Assembly: GCA_050729795.1 (NCBI GenBank)
Contig: JBOHME010000001.1
Span: 1 to 64,000, forward strand
DNA length: 64,000 nt
Direction: 5' to 3'
Source of the DNA: AP-15 sp050729795
GTDB lineage: Bacteria; Pseudomonadota; Alphaproteobacteria; ATCC43930; CGMCC-115725
Each line of letters begins with the position of its first letter. Position 1 is the stretch's first letter. Below, in pieces: positions 1-8,231 of the stretch. The notes beneath the pieces were generated by a model, which was not told the origin of the DNA, ran no database searches, and saw only the letters and a list, made by a program, of their open reading frames with translations. The position numbers and the translations under genes are program-made.

Positions 1-1
1 G

Positions 2-706
2 CGCCGGGCGGCCGGCATCCGCACGCTCGAATGGCGCTATCCGCAGACCGCGATCGTTACGACGGTGCGGCACGAGCGCCCGCATCTTGGCATCGCGGTC
101 GAGCATTTTCTGCCGGCCGGGCCGTTTGCGATCCTGCCGATGACAGGGAATCGCTCGTCGATCGTGTGGACCGAGCGCGCGGCGCTGGTTCCGCGGCTGA
201 TGGCGCTCTCCGAGGGCGAGTTTGCAGCGGAATTGGCGGCACGCTTTGGCGATTTTCTCGGTGCGGTCGCGCCGGTCGGGCCGCGCTGGTCCTACCCGGT
301 CGGGCTGATGCTGGCCGAGCGCTATGCCGACCGCCGGCTGGCCCTGGTCGGCGAAGCGGCGCATCTGATCCACCCGATCGCCGGCCAGGGGCTCAATCTC
401 GGCATCCGCGATGTCGCCGCCTTGGCCGAGCTCGTGATCGACCACCGCCGGCTCGGGCTCGACATCGGCGACGACGCGCTGTTGCGCCGTTACCAGGAGT
501 GGCGCCGGCTCGACACGGTCATGCTCGCGGCCGTGACCGACGGGCTCAACCGCCTCTTTTCGAATTCGTTGCCGCCGCTGCGCCTCGCCCGCGATTTGGG
601 TCTCGCCGCGGTCAACCGCGTGCCGCCTTTGAAGCGCTTTTTGATGCGCGACGCGATGGGCATCACCGGCACCCTCCCCCGCCTGCTCCGCGGCGAGAAG
701 CTGTGA
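2..706 (+). CDS. UbiH/UbiF/COQ6-family FAD monooxygenase, C-terminal part
   Basis: The frame is open from the left window edge to a TGA at 704-706, so the 5' part with the FAD dinucleotide-binding fold is missing. The 234 visible residues match the C-terminal half of the ubiquinone-biosynthesis aromatic hydroxylases. The opening WRYPQTAIVTTVRHERPH corresponds to the conserved substrate-domain strand, followed by the GP-A-LP motif (GPFAILP). The ALVGEAAHLIHPIAGQGLNLG stretch is the second FAD-binding motif (GDAAH-type, with E in place of D) that contacts the FAD ribityl chain. These enzymes hydroxylate the ubiquinone ring at the inner membrane. Which ring position is used cannot be told from this fragment. 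It converges with the ligase gene at 734. Confidence 0.88.
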   Translation, partial: RRAAGIRTLEWRYPQTAIVTTVRHERPHLGIAVEHFLPAGPFAILPMTGNRSSIVWTERAALVPRLMALSEGEFAAELAARFGDFLGAVAPVGPRWSYPVGLMLAERYADRRLALVGEAAHLIHPIAGQGLNLGIRDVAALAELVIDHRRLGLDIGDDALLRRYQEWRRLDTVMLAAVTDGLNRLFSNSLPPLRLARDLGLAAVNRVPPLKRFLMRDAMGITGTLPRLLRGEKL

Positions 707-733
707 GCATAGTGCTCGGGCGCAGCGACGCTC

Positions 734-2302
734 TCAGCTCAACATTTTCTCGAGCGTTTGCAGGGTATCGGCTTCGCCGACGGGCTTGTCCCAGCGGATC
801 CGGTGGATGCGCGGGAAACGCATCGCCACCCCGGATTTGTGGCGGGTCGAGCGGTGCACGCTGTCAAAGGCGATCTCCAGCACGATCGCCGGCACCACCT
901 CGCGCACCGGGCCGTAGCGCTCGACCGTGTGGTTGCGCACCCAGCGGTCGAGCCGGCGCAATTCATCGTCGGTAAAGCCGGAATAGGCCTTGCCGACCGG
1001 CACCAGCGCGTTGCCGGCCCAGGCGCCAAAAGTATAGTCTGAATAGAACGAAGAGCGCTTGCCATGGCCGCGCTGCGCGTACATCAGCACCGTGTCGAGA
1101 GTTAAGGCGCCGCGCTTCCATTTGAACCACGGGCCTTTTGGCCGGCCGGCGATGTAGAGCGAGTCCGCTCGCTTCAGCATAAGCCCCTCGATGCCGCGCT
1201 CGCGCGCGCGGTCGCGCAGTTCGCGCAGCGCATCCCAGCTCGCGAACGGCACCAGCGGCGACAGGTCGAGACCCGGCCGCGGCGCCCGCAGATACCAGGC
1301 CTCGAGCCGCCGCCGGCGGTCGGCAAAAGCGAGGCTGCGCAGGTCCTCGCAGCCGTCGCGCAACATGTCGTAGAGCCGCACCGCCGCCGGATAATCGCGC
1401 AGCACCTTGGCGGTCGGGGTCTTGCGGTTGAGCCGCTGCTGCAGATCGTTGAACGACGCCACCGCACCGTCGCGCACGACCAGGAGCTCGCCATCGAGCG
1501 TCACTTCTTCCGGCATTGCCGCGCCGATATCCGGAAACGCCGCACCGATCTCGTCGCCGGAGCGCGAATAGAGCCGCTTCTGCCCGCCGCGGGCGACCAG
1601 CTGCACGCGGATGCCGTCCCATTTCCATTCGGCGAGATAGTCGCGCGGGTCGAGCGCGGAGAAGTCACTGTCTTCGAGCGGCTGGGCCAGCATCAGCGGA
1701 CAGAAATTTGGCAGATCGCCTGCTTCGGGCGCCGGCGCATGTCCTTCGAGCCACTCGAACAGCGGCCGGTAAGGCGGGGCGAGCCCATGCCAGACCTCTT
1801 CGATGCGGTCGATCGGGACCCCGCCCCATTCTGCGAGCGCAGTCTTGGCAAGACGCGCCGAGACCCCGATCCGCAGACTCCCGGTGACCAGCTTGAGCAA
1901 GGCCCAGCGTCCGGTCGCATCGAGCGCGTCGAGCCAGGGGGCGAGCCATCCGCCGACCTCGGCGCGGGTTGCCAGCATCAGCTTTTCGACGATCTCGGCG
2001 AGGCTCGGCACCGGCCCCGGCGGCCGATCCGGCTCGGGCCAGATCAAGGACACGGTCTCGGCGAGGTCGCCGACAAAATCATACGACCAGCCGAAGAGCT
2101 CGGGGTCGACCCGCGTCGCGGCCAGCGCCCGGATCTGCGCCGGCTTCGCTTCGGCAAAGGTGAGCGCGCCGGTCAATGCCGCCAAAGCCCAGCCGCGCTC
2201 GGGATCGGGCTCACCGGTAAAATACTCTCGCATCAGGCGCAATTTGGCGTTGCGTGACGGGGTGAACAGCAGCGCGTCGAGGAGTGCTGCGAACCGGTTC
2301 AC
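734..2302 (-). CDS. ATP-dependent DNA ligase (ligase-associated repair cluster type)
   Basis: A 522-residue ATP-dependent DNA ligase. The catalytic motif I is AEWKWDGIRVQL, with the adenylated lysine at about residue 227. An N-terminal DNA-binding domain precedes it (about 1-200), followed by the adenylation domain with LDGELLV and EGLMLKR (motifs III and IV/V) and a C-terminal OB fold starting near WFKWKRG. I chose the GTG at 2302 because it gives the usual family N-terminus (V/M-NRFAALLDAL). It also overlaps the stop of the upstream nuclease by 4 nt (GTGA), which implies translational coupling. Such bacterial ligases seal nicks during repair rather than replication. A longer in-frame reading upstream is only a shadow of the nuclease gene. 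Confidence 0.93.
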   Translation of the reverse strand: MNRFAALLDALLFTPSRNAKLRLMREYFTGEPDPERGWALAALTGALTFAEAKPAQIRALAATRVDPELFGWSYDFVGDLAETVSLIWPEPDRPPGPVPSLAEIVEKLMLATRAEVGGWLAPWLDALDATGRWALLKLVTGSLRIGVSARLAKTALAEWGGVPIDRIEEVWHGLAPPYRPLFEWLEGHAPAPEAGDLPNFCPLMLAQPLEDSDFSALDPRDYLAEWKWDGIRVQLVARGGQKRLYSRSGDEIGAAFPDIGAAMPEEVTLDGELLVVRDGAVASFNDLQQRLNRKTPTAKVLRDYPAAVRLYDMLRDGCEDLRSLAFADRRRRLEAWYLRAPRPGLDLSPLVPFASWDALRELRDRARERGIEGLMLKRADSLYIAGRPKGPWFKWKRGALTLDTVLMYAQRGHGKRSSFYSDYTFGAWAGNALVPVGKAYSGFTDDELRRLDRWVRNHTVERYGPVREVVPAIVLEIAFDSVHRSTRHKSGVAMRFPRIHRIRWDKPVGEADTLQTLEKMLS

Positions 2303-3318
2303 TCGTCCTCCTCGAAGCCGGTCAGCGCCAATGCGCGGGCGCGGTAGCCGTGCTGCGTCGCATAATGGACGAGCGCCTCTTCGCGGCCGTGGGTGACCCA
2401 GATCTCGTCGGCCGCAACCTCGTCGATCGTGGCGGTCAGCTCGTCCCAATCGGCATGGTCGGAGATCACCAGCGGCAGCTCGACACCGCTCGCCTTGGCA
2501 CGCTGGCGCACCCGCATCCAGCCCGAGGCCAACGCCACGACCGGGTCGGGCAGCCGTCGCGACCAGACATCGGCGAGCGCTGCCGGCGGGGCCAGCACGA
2601 TGCGCCCCTTGAGCCGATCACGCGCGACACCCGTCGCCGGCAGAACCGGTCCGAGCGTAACGCCGAAATTCTCGTAGAGCCGGGTCAGCGCGAGCAATGC
2701 GCCGTGCAGATAGACCGGCTCCTCGTAGCCCGCGCGTCGCAACAGCGCCAGCACTCGCTGGCACTTGCCCAGCGCATAGACCCCGACGAGGTGGCAGCGT
2801 TCCGGAGACCGCGCTAGCGAATGTAAGAGCTTGTTGATCTCCTGAGCGTCGGGCGGATGGCGGAACACCGGCAAGGCGAAGGTCGCCTCGGTGATGAACA
2901 GGTCGCAATTCTGCGGCTCGAACGGCGTGCACGTCGGATCGGGCCGGCGCTTGTAGTCGCCGGAGACGACGACGCGGCTGCCTGCGTAGGCGAGCACGAT
3001 CTGCGCGCTGCCCAGCACATGGCCCGCCGGCACGAGGCGCACCTGGACCCCGCCGATCAACAGGTTTTCGCCATAGGCGAGCGGCTGCAATGTGCCGCCG
3101 GCCGCCTCGGCGTAACGCTCCCGCATGATCGCGAGCGTCTCGGGCGTCGCCAGCACCGTCGCGTTTCCCGCCCGCGCGTGATCGCTGTGCCCGTGCGAGA
3201 TCACCGCGCGCGGCACGGGCCCGTGCGGATCGATGTGAAACCCGCCGGGGATGCAATAGAGCCCGGCGGGTGTCGTTTTGATCCAGCTCTCGGGCGGCGG
3301 TGCGGCAACGTGCATCGA
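2299..3318 (-). CDS. Ligase-associated metallo-beta-lactamase-fold DNA exonuclease
   Basis: The protein has the beta-lactamase/beta-CASP fold: HGHSDHA is the metal-binding motif II, followed by further ligands around PAGHVLGS, the VSGDYK aspartate, and a C-terminal SDHADWDEL. The start TPAGLYCIPGGFHIDP is typical of the DNA ligase-associated exonuclease family. It is co-transcribed with and overlaps the downstream ligase gene, as in the known ligase-associated module. That module usually also has a DEXH helicase and a phosphoesterase, which are not seen here. The start is uncertain: ATG 3318 gives a normal N-terminus and ATG 3342 adds eight Cys/Arg-rich residues. Neither has a clear ribosome site. 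Confidence 0.88.
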   Translation of the reverse strand, partial: SMHVAAPPPESWIKTTPAGLYCIPGGFHIDPHGPVPRAVISHGHSDHARAGNATVLATPETLAIMRERYAEAAGGTLQPLAYGENLLIGGVQVRLVPAGHVLGSAQIVLAYAGSRVVVSGDYKRRPDPTCTPFEPQNCDLFITEATFALPVFRHPPDAQEINKLLHSLARSPERCHLVGVYALGKCQRVLALLRRAGYEEPVYLHGALLALTRLYENFGVTLGPVLPATGVARDRLKGRIVLAPPAALADVWSRRLPDPVVALASGWMRVRQRAKASGVELPLVISDHADWDELTATIDEVAADEIWVTHGREEALVHYATQHGYRARALALTGFEEDE

Positions 3319-3397
3319 GTGTCGGCAACAGCAGCGAGGCATTGCCGATATGGGGCCTCGGCGCCGCGCCGCAAACGGTCCGCGACACCCGCGGTGA

Positions 3398-4129
3398 TCA
3401 GATCAGCCGCTCGATCGCAATCGGGTCGCGGATCACGATCGAACCCTTGGCGAGATCGATCAGCCCCGCCTTTTGCCACACCTGCAGCTGCTTGTTGACG
3501 CTCTCGCGCGAGCTCCCCACGATATGGCCGAGCTCACTTTGCGAGAGGTGCAGTGCCAGCGCAGCGCTGCGAATGCCCGTGCCGGTCGACTGCGCGGCGA
3601 GGTGCAGCAGCGCCTTGGCGACGCGCGCTTCGAGATGGCGAAACAGCAGATCTTCGACCTGCTCGCTGGTCTGGCGCAGGCGCTGGCACAAAACCCGGAT
3701 CAGCATCAGGCAGATGTCGGCATGGTTTTCGAGATATGGCATGAAGTCGCGCCGGCTCAGCACCAAGACCTCGGCATCGGTGATCGCGGTCGCATCGCCG
3801 CTGCGCTCGCCGCCGTCGAGCATCGCGATCTCGCCAACGATCTCGCCGGGATTGATGATGTTGAAGACAATTTCCCTGCCTTCGAGCGAGATCGAGCTGA
3901 TCCGCACCGAGCCGCGCAGCACCGCCATCAGGCTCTGTCCGGGCGAGCCCTTGGCAAAAATCTCCTGCCCGGCGGCATAATGCTCGACGCGGGAATAGGT
4001 CAGGAGCGCGTCGATCTCGCTGTCGCTCAATTTCCCCAAGAGAGGGTGCTGCTTGAAAAACCGGCGTTTTTCCTGATAGCCCAGACTGGCCTGATAGCCC
4101 AGACTGCCCTGATAGCTGGGACTGGTCAT
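3398..4129 (-). CDS. Crp-family transcription regulator, likely cAMP-responsive
   Basis: A 243-residue Crp/Fnr regulator with a cyclic-nucleotide-binding domain (about 40-150), a long C-helix and a C-terminal winged HTH. The phosphate-binding cassette PGEIVGEIAMLDGGERSGDA keeps the Glu and Arg-Ser that hold cAMP in E. coli CRP (E72, R82, S83). The C-helix has LRQTSEQV, matching T127-S128. No Fnr-type cysteine cluster is present. The recognition helix VGSSRESVNKQL keeps the Arg-Glu pair that reads TGTGA, with Lys at the R185 position. Two exact CRP-type sites lie nearby (4548 and 8087), next to a class III cyclase. ATG 4129 is used; the leader carries three six-residue YQ-SLG-like repeats. Confidence 0.9.
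   Translation of the reverse strand: MTSPSYQGSLGYQASLGYQEKRRFFKQHPLLGKLSDSEIDALLTYSRVEHYAAGQEIFAKGSPGQSLMAVLRGSVRISSISLEGREIVFNIINPGEIVGEIAMLDGGERSGDATAITDAEVLVLSRRDFMPYLENHADICLMLIRVLCQRLRQTSEQVEDLLFRHLEARVAKALLHLAAQSTGTGIRSAALALHLSQSELGHIVGSSRESVNKQLQVWQKAGLIDLAKGSIVIRDPIAIERLI
4072..4125. repeat. 18-bp tandem repeat, three copies, in the Crp gene leader
   Basis: Three adjacent 18-bp units (CCTGATAGCCCAGACTGG on the plus strand) occupy 4072-4089, 4090-4107 and 4108-4125. The first two differ at one base and the third is more diverged. On the minus strand they encode YQxSLG repeats directly after the start codon of the Crp-family regulator. The length is a multiple of three, so copy-number change would keep the frame. 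Confidence 0.9.
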
Positions 4130-4261
4130 GACGGTCTCCCGCGCGCCGCGCCAAGCCCGCCGTCCCGGTCCGCCACCTTTGCCGATGACGACCGGTTTCA
4201 AACAGAGCCTTCGGCCTCGCGCCCGGCGCGTTAACCCAACCGAGCACCGACCATAACCAGT

Positions 4262-4486
4262 TCAGCGACCGCCGTCGCGGATCATCTGCACGCCCTCGCC
4301 GACAAGGCGGCTCAGCCGCAGCCAGCGCGAGACCTGCCCGAGGCGCCCAGGCCGAAGCTGCCCGGTGCGTGCCACCGGGCAAGCGGTCGCGTCCTGCGGC
4401 TCGTGCTCGAACATGGCGATTGCGCAAATCTCTTCGGCGTCGGCCTCCTCGGTCCAGCGCAGCAACGTCGAATGACGGGTGCTCAT
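4262..4486 (-). CDS. Small hypothetical protein (74 aa)
   Basis: A 74-residue protein of unknown function, MSTRHSTLLRWTEEADAEE at the start. ATG 4486 is preceded by a clear AGGAGA ribosome site five bases upstream, which is the main reason to believe it. It has no signal peptide or membrane segment and is rich in Arg and Glu. A perfect CRP-type operator lies about 70 bp upstream (4548-4563). A TATCGG -10-like hexamer at 4521-4526 on the minus strand sits about where a class II CRP-activated promoter would need it. The gene is divergent from the cyclase. I recognise no family. Confidence 0.6.
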   Translation of the reverse strand: MSTRHSTLLRWTEEADAEEICAIAMFEHEPQDATACPVARTGQLRPGRLGQVSRWLRLSRLVGEGVQMIRDGGR

Positions 4487-4547
4487 GTCGATCTCCTGAC
4501 GCTGTTTCGGATGCGATGGTCCGATACCACCGATCAGTGACCAGCGC

Positions 4548-4563
4548 TGTGACGCGCTTCACA
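4548..4563. promoter_or_regulatory. CRP-type operator, exact TGTGA-N6-TCACA
   Basis: TGTGACGCGCTTCACA is a perfect match to the two CRP half-sites with the canonical six-base spacer. It lies in the divergent region between the 74-aa gene and the cyclase. It is centred about 40 bp upstream of the transcription start inferred from TATCGG (4521-4526, minus strand), a class II arrangement for the leftward gene. It is 162 bp upstream of the cyclase start codon. Binding by the neighbouring Crp-family protein is inferred, not shown. Confidence 0.75.
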
Positions 4564-4724
4564 CCTGCCCCACTGTTCAGTTTCGCTTCAGCTTTTCCGC
4601 TCAAACCGGGGTTTCCGTCGATCGCACCGCCCGCTCACAGCGAAACTTGTCAATCGCAACGGGCGTCGGATATTGTTAACACTCTCGCCGACGCAACACC
4701 CCGGCGCGATCGCGGAGGCCGGGC

Positions 4725-7700
4725 ATGAGATGCTCTCGGTGCAATACCGAGAACCCCGCCGGTATGAAGGTTTGCGGCCAGTGCGCGGCGCCGCTCGAAG
4801 TAGTGTGCCCCGCTTGCGGGATACCCAACCCGCCGCACAATCGCTATTGCGGGCAATGCGCCGCGGCGCTCGACGGCCCGCCACCGCTGGGATTTGCCGA
4901 AATCTCGCCGGCGGCCCCGATGCTGTGGCGCCCGCCCGCCCGCCCGCTCGGCGCTGGCGAGATCAAGCAGGTGAGCGTGCTGTTCTGCGACATCGCCGGC
5001 TCGACAGCACTGACCGAACGGCTCGGCGCCGAGGCGATGCGCGAGCTCGTGAACCGCTTTCTCGAGATCTCGGTCGCCGAGGTCGAACGTTACGAGGGCA
5101 CCGTGCCGCAATTCACCGGCGACGGCTTCATGGCGCTGTTCGGCGCGCCGCGGACCCTCGAAAACCATGTGCGGCGGGCGCTGCTGGCCGCGCTCGGCAT
5201 CCGCCGGGCGCTTAGCGGCGGCGGCGCGCTCGGCCAGGGCCTCGATCTGCCGATCCATATCGGCATCCACAGCGGACCCGTCGTTTTCGGCCCGATCGGC
5301 GGCAGTTTCGCAATCGAGACAGCGATCGGCGACACCGCCAACTTTGCCGCGCATCTGCAGGATGCGGCCGGGGCCGGCACCATCCTGCTCAGCGAGGCAA
5401 CCCGCATCGCGGCGCAACGCTATGCCCGGGTCGAGCCGGTCGGCCCGCTCGCGATAAAAGGCCGGAGTGAGGCGGTATCGGCTTATCGCCTGCTCGGAGT
5501 GTCGCGGTCCCGCGGCGTACGCGACGGCGTGATGCCCGAGCAGACGACGGGCTTTGTCGACCGCATTGGCGAGGTCGCCACCTTGCGGCGGTTTCTCGAA
5601 GAGGCCGCCGGTGGGCAAGGCCGCGCCGTCGGCATCGTCGGCGAGCCGGGGATCGGCAAATCACGGATCATCGACGAGGTGCGCCGCGGGTTTCCGGCCG
5701 GACGTGTCACCTGGGTCGAGGGACGGTGCGCATCCTATGGCACGGCGATCCCCTACCAGCTGGCCCTCGATGTGCTGCGCAGCAATTGCGGCATCGTCGA
5801 GAGCGACACGCCCGAAGAGATCGGCGAAAAAATCGGTGCGGGATTGCATGAGGTCGGCATCGACCCGAGCGCCGAGCGGCCGTTCCTGCTGCACGCTCTC
5901 GGCATCACCGCGATCGAGGACCCCTCGCTGCTGTCGCGGCCGGAGGCCGTCAAAAAAAGGACGTTCGAGATCTTCCGGCAGCTCGCGGTCCGCGGCAGCG
6001 AGCGCCGCCCGCTGGTGCTGGTTCTGGAGGATCTGCACTGGATCGACACGCTGTCCCATGAGTTTGTCGGCTATCTTGCGGAAAGCGTGCCCGGCTCCGG
6101 CATCCTGATCCTCGCCACGCACCGTCCCGGCTACCGCCCGCCTTGGGTTGGCCGGCCTTACGCGAGCGAAGTGGCGCTTTCGCCGTTGAGCCCCGGCGAC
6201 AGCCGCGACGTCGTGCGCTCGGTGCTGCGCAATGCGCTGGACGACCCGGTGACCGAGGAGATCGTCGCCAAGGCCGACGGCAACCCGCTGTTTCTCGAGC
6301 AGCTGGCGCTGCATGCCGGCGAGGCACAGACGCGCCGCTCCGAGCCGACGGTGCCGGCGACAATCCACGACGTCGTCATGGCGCGCATCGATCGCCTGCC
6401 GGACGAAGCCAAGCGCCTCCTGCAAGCAGCCGCGGTGATCGGCCGCGAATGCTCGCTGCGGCTGCTGCGCGCGGTGTGGCCGCAGCACGACGGGCTCGAA
6501 CCGTTGTTGCGCGAGCTGTGCCGCCTCGAATTCTTCGAGGAATGGCCCGACGACGAAGGCACGTGCTACGTGTTCCGCCACGCGCTGGCCCAGGAAACCG
6601 CTTATGCCAGCCTGCTGGAACGGCAGCGGCGGGCTTTGCATGGCGCGATCGGCGAGGCGCTCGAAACTCTTTACTCCGGCCGCGGCGACGAGGTGGCCGA
6701 GCTTTTGGCGTTGCATTTCGGGCGCAGCGACGATGCTGAAAAAGCCGTCGATTACGCGATCGCCGCCGCCGAGAAGGCGCAGCGTCGCTGGGCCAACAGC
6801 GAGGCGCTGGGCTATTTCGGCGATGCACTGCGCCGCCTCGCCACGCTGTCCGACACCGCTGCCAACCGCATGCGCCGTATCGACGCCGTCCTCAAGCAGG
6901 CCGAGGTCAAATACGCGCTCGGCGAATACACCGAGCACATCCAAGCGTTGGCCGGCATTCGCGGCATCGTCGAAGAGATCGACGATCCGCCGCGCCGCGC
7001 TGCCTGGCATTACTGGGCCGGGTTCCTGCACGGCACGTCGGGCGGCCGCCCGGACGCGGCGATCCAGCATTGCCGCGAGGCCGCCAGGATCGCCTCGGTT
7101 TCCGGCCTCGGCGAGATCAACGCGTTTGCCGAATCGTGCCTGTCGCAGGTCTATATGATCGCCGGCCGGCCGCGTGACGGGATTGCAGCGGGCGAGCGGG
7201 CGCTGGCCAGCTTCGAAGCGCGCGGCAACCGCTGGTGGGCCGGGCGGACGCTCTGGTTCCTGACGTCGAACGCGAATTACCTCGGCGAGTGGGATCGCAG
7301 CCTCGACTACTGCCGCCGCGGGCTCGAACACGGCAACGTGCTCGACGATCTGCGCCTCAAGGCGGTCGGCTGGTCACGCATCGGCTTGGCGTCCATCCAG
7401 CAAGGGAACGTCGAACGTGGGTTGGAGTGCTGCGAGCATGCTCTTGCTCTTTCACCGATCCCGCGCGATGCCGCGTTTGCCGGGGCGATCCGTGGGTTCG
7501 GCAACATCAGGGGAGGCCGGCTCGAAGGTGGCATCGCTGAGCTGCGCGACGCCATCGCCTGGTTTGAAAACGCTCGGATGCAGTGGACCTACGTCATATG
7601 CGCGGTGTGGCTCGCCGAAGGCTGGCTGCGGCGCGGCGATCGGACTGAGGCCCGGCCGTTGATCGAACGGGTGCTCGCAACCAGCCGCGCTACCGGCTAC

Positions 7701-8021
7701 GCCCAATACGAGGGGCGGGCGTGCTGGCTCATGGCCGAATGTCTCGCCGCGGAGGCGCCCGCCGCGGCCGAGGACCATGCCGAAACCGCGATGCGGATTT
7801 TTGCGAGCATCGGCGCTCGGAATGATCTCGCTACCGCAATGGTCACACGTGCCGCGTTGCGCCAGATCGCCGGCGACGTCGTCACCGCGCGCCAGCTGCT
7901 CGAACGTGCGCGCGCCATTTTTGACGAGCTGCGGACCCGTAATGAACCGGACCGGGTCGAGGCGGCACTAGCCGTGCTCGATCACGGCGTCGCGATCCGC
8001 CTGCTCGCCGACGGGACATGA
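4725..8021 (+). CDS. Zinc-ribbon / class III adenylate cyclase / AAA ATPase / TPR fusion protein
   Basis: A 1098-residue soluble signalling protein. Residues 1-47 hold two zinc ribbons (CSRC/CGQC and CPAC/CGQC). Residues 80-255 are a class III cyclase domain: VSVLFCDIAGST gives metal Asp89 and QFTGDGFMALFGAP gives Asp133. Residues 275-600 form an AAA/STAND-type ATPase with Walker A VGEPGIGKSR and Walker B LVLVLEDLHW. The C-terminal 450 residues look like helical TPR repeats. In the transition-state helix GDTANFAAHL the Asn is kept, but the usual Arg is His210, which may lower activity. GGAGG eight bases before ATG 4725 supports the start. It presumably makes cAMP for the nearby Crp-family regulator. 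Confidence 0.92.
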   Translation: MRCSRCNTENPAGMKVCGQCAAPLEVVCPACGIPNPPHNRYCGQCAAALDGPPPLGFAEISPAAPMLWRPPARPLGAGEIKQVSVLFCDIAGSTALTERLGAEAMRELVNRFLEISVAEVERYEGTVPQFTGDGFMALFGAPRTLENHVRRALLAALGIRRALSGGGALGQGLDLPIHIGIHSGPVVFGPIGGSFAIETAIGDTANFAAHLQDAAGAGTILLSEATRIAAQRYARVEPVGPLAIKGRSEAVSAYRLLGVSRSRGVRDGVMPEQTTGFVDRIGEVATLRRFLEEAAGGQGRAVGIVGEPGIGKSRIIDEVRRGFPAGRVTWVEGRCASYGTAIPYQLALDVLRSNCGIVESDTPEEIGEKIGAGLHEVGIDPSAERPFLLHALGITAIEDPSLLSRPEAVKKRTFEIFRQLAVRGSERRPLVLVLEDLHWIDTLSHEFVGYLAESVPGSGILILATHRPGYRPPWVGRPYASEVALSPLSPGDSRDVVRSVLRNALDDPVTEEIVAKADGNPLFLEQLALHAGEAQTRRSEPTVPATIHDVVMARIDRLPDEAKRLLQAAAVIGRECSLRLLRAVWPQHDGLEPLLRELCRLEFFEEWPDDEGTCYVFRHALAQETAYASLLERQRRALHGAIGEALETLYSGRGDEVAELLALHFGRSDDAEKAVDYAIAAAEKAQRRWANSEALGYFGDALRRLATLSDTAANRMRRIDAVLKQAEVKYALGEYTEHIQALAGIRGIVEEIDDPPRRAAWHYWAGFLHGTSGGRPDAAIQHCREAARIASVSGLGEINAFAESCLSQVYMIAGRPRDGIAAGERALASFEARGNRWWAGRTLWFLTSNANYLGEWDRSLDYCRRGLEHGNVLDDLRLKAVGWSRIGLASIQQGNVERGLECCEHALALSPIPRDAAFAGAIRGFGNIRGGRLEGGIAELRDAIAWFENARMQWTYVICAVWLAEGWLRRGDRTEARPLIERVLATSRATGYAQYEGRACWLMAECLAAEAPAAAEDHAETAMRIFASIGARNDLATAMVTRAALRQIAGDVVTARQLLERARAIFDELRTRNEPDRVEAALAVLDHGVAIRLLADGT

Positions 8022-8086
8022 GTCCCTTGCGCGGCGAAGCGGCGAGCCGGGCTGCGCTTCAGAGCCGGCTCAAAGCCTGGTCGCAG

Positions 8087-8102
8087 TTGTGATGCAGCTC
8101 AC
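8087..8102. promoter_or_regulatory. CRP-type operator, exact TGTGA-N6-TCACA
   Basis: TGTGATGCAGCTCACA is the second exact CRP consensus in this neighbourhood, 66 bp after the cyclase stop and 130 bp before the start codon of the 130-residue protein at 8232. A TAATTT hexamer at 8123-8128 is placed as a -10 box for a class II promoter (site centre near -41). The flanking bases (AGT...TTC) also resemble the extended CRP consensus. The target gene is most likely the one at 8232. Confidence 0.75.
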
Positions 8103-8231
8103 ATTCGCCAGCCGCGGCTGGAGTAATTTGATACCGACCCGGTCGGACAGCTCAGATTCCACGACCCGGTCACAAGAGCCCGCTCCGCGCCACCGCACGT
8201 TTCCCGATTGTTTCCGACGGAGGACAAGCAA

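Noticed and set aside
5661..7331. 556-codon minus-strand frame
   Set aside because: It is antisense to the AAA/TPR part of the cyclase protein; no recognisable domain.
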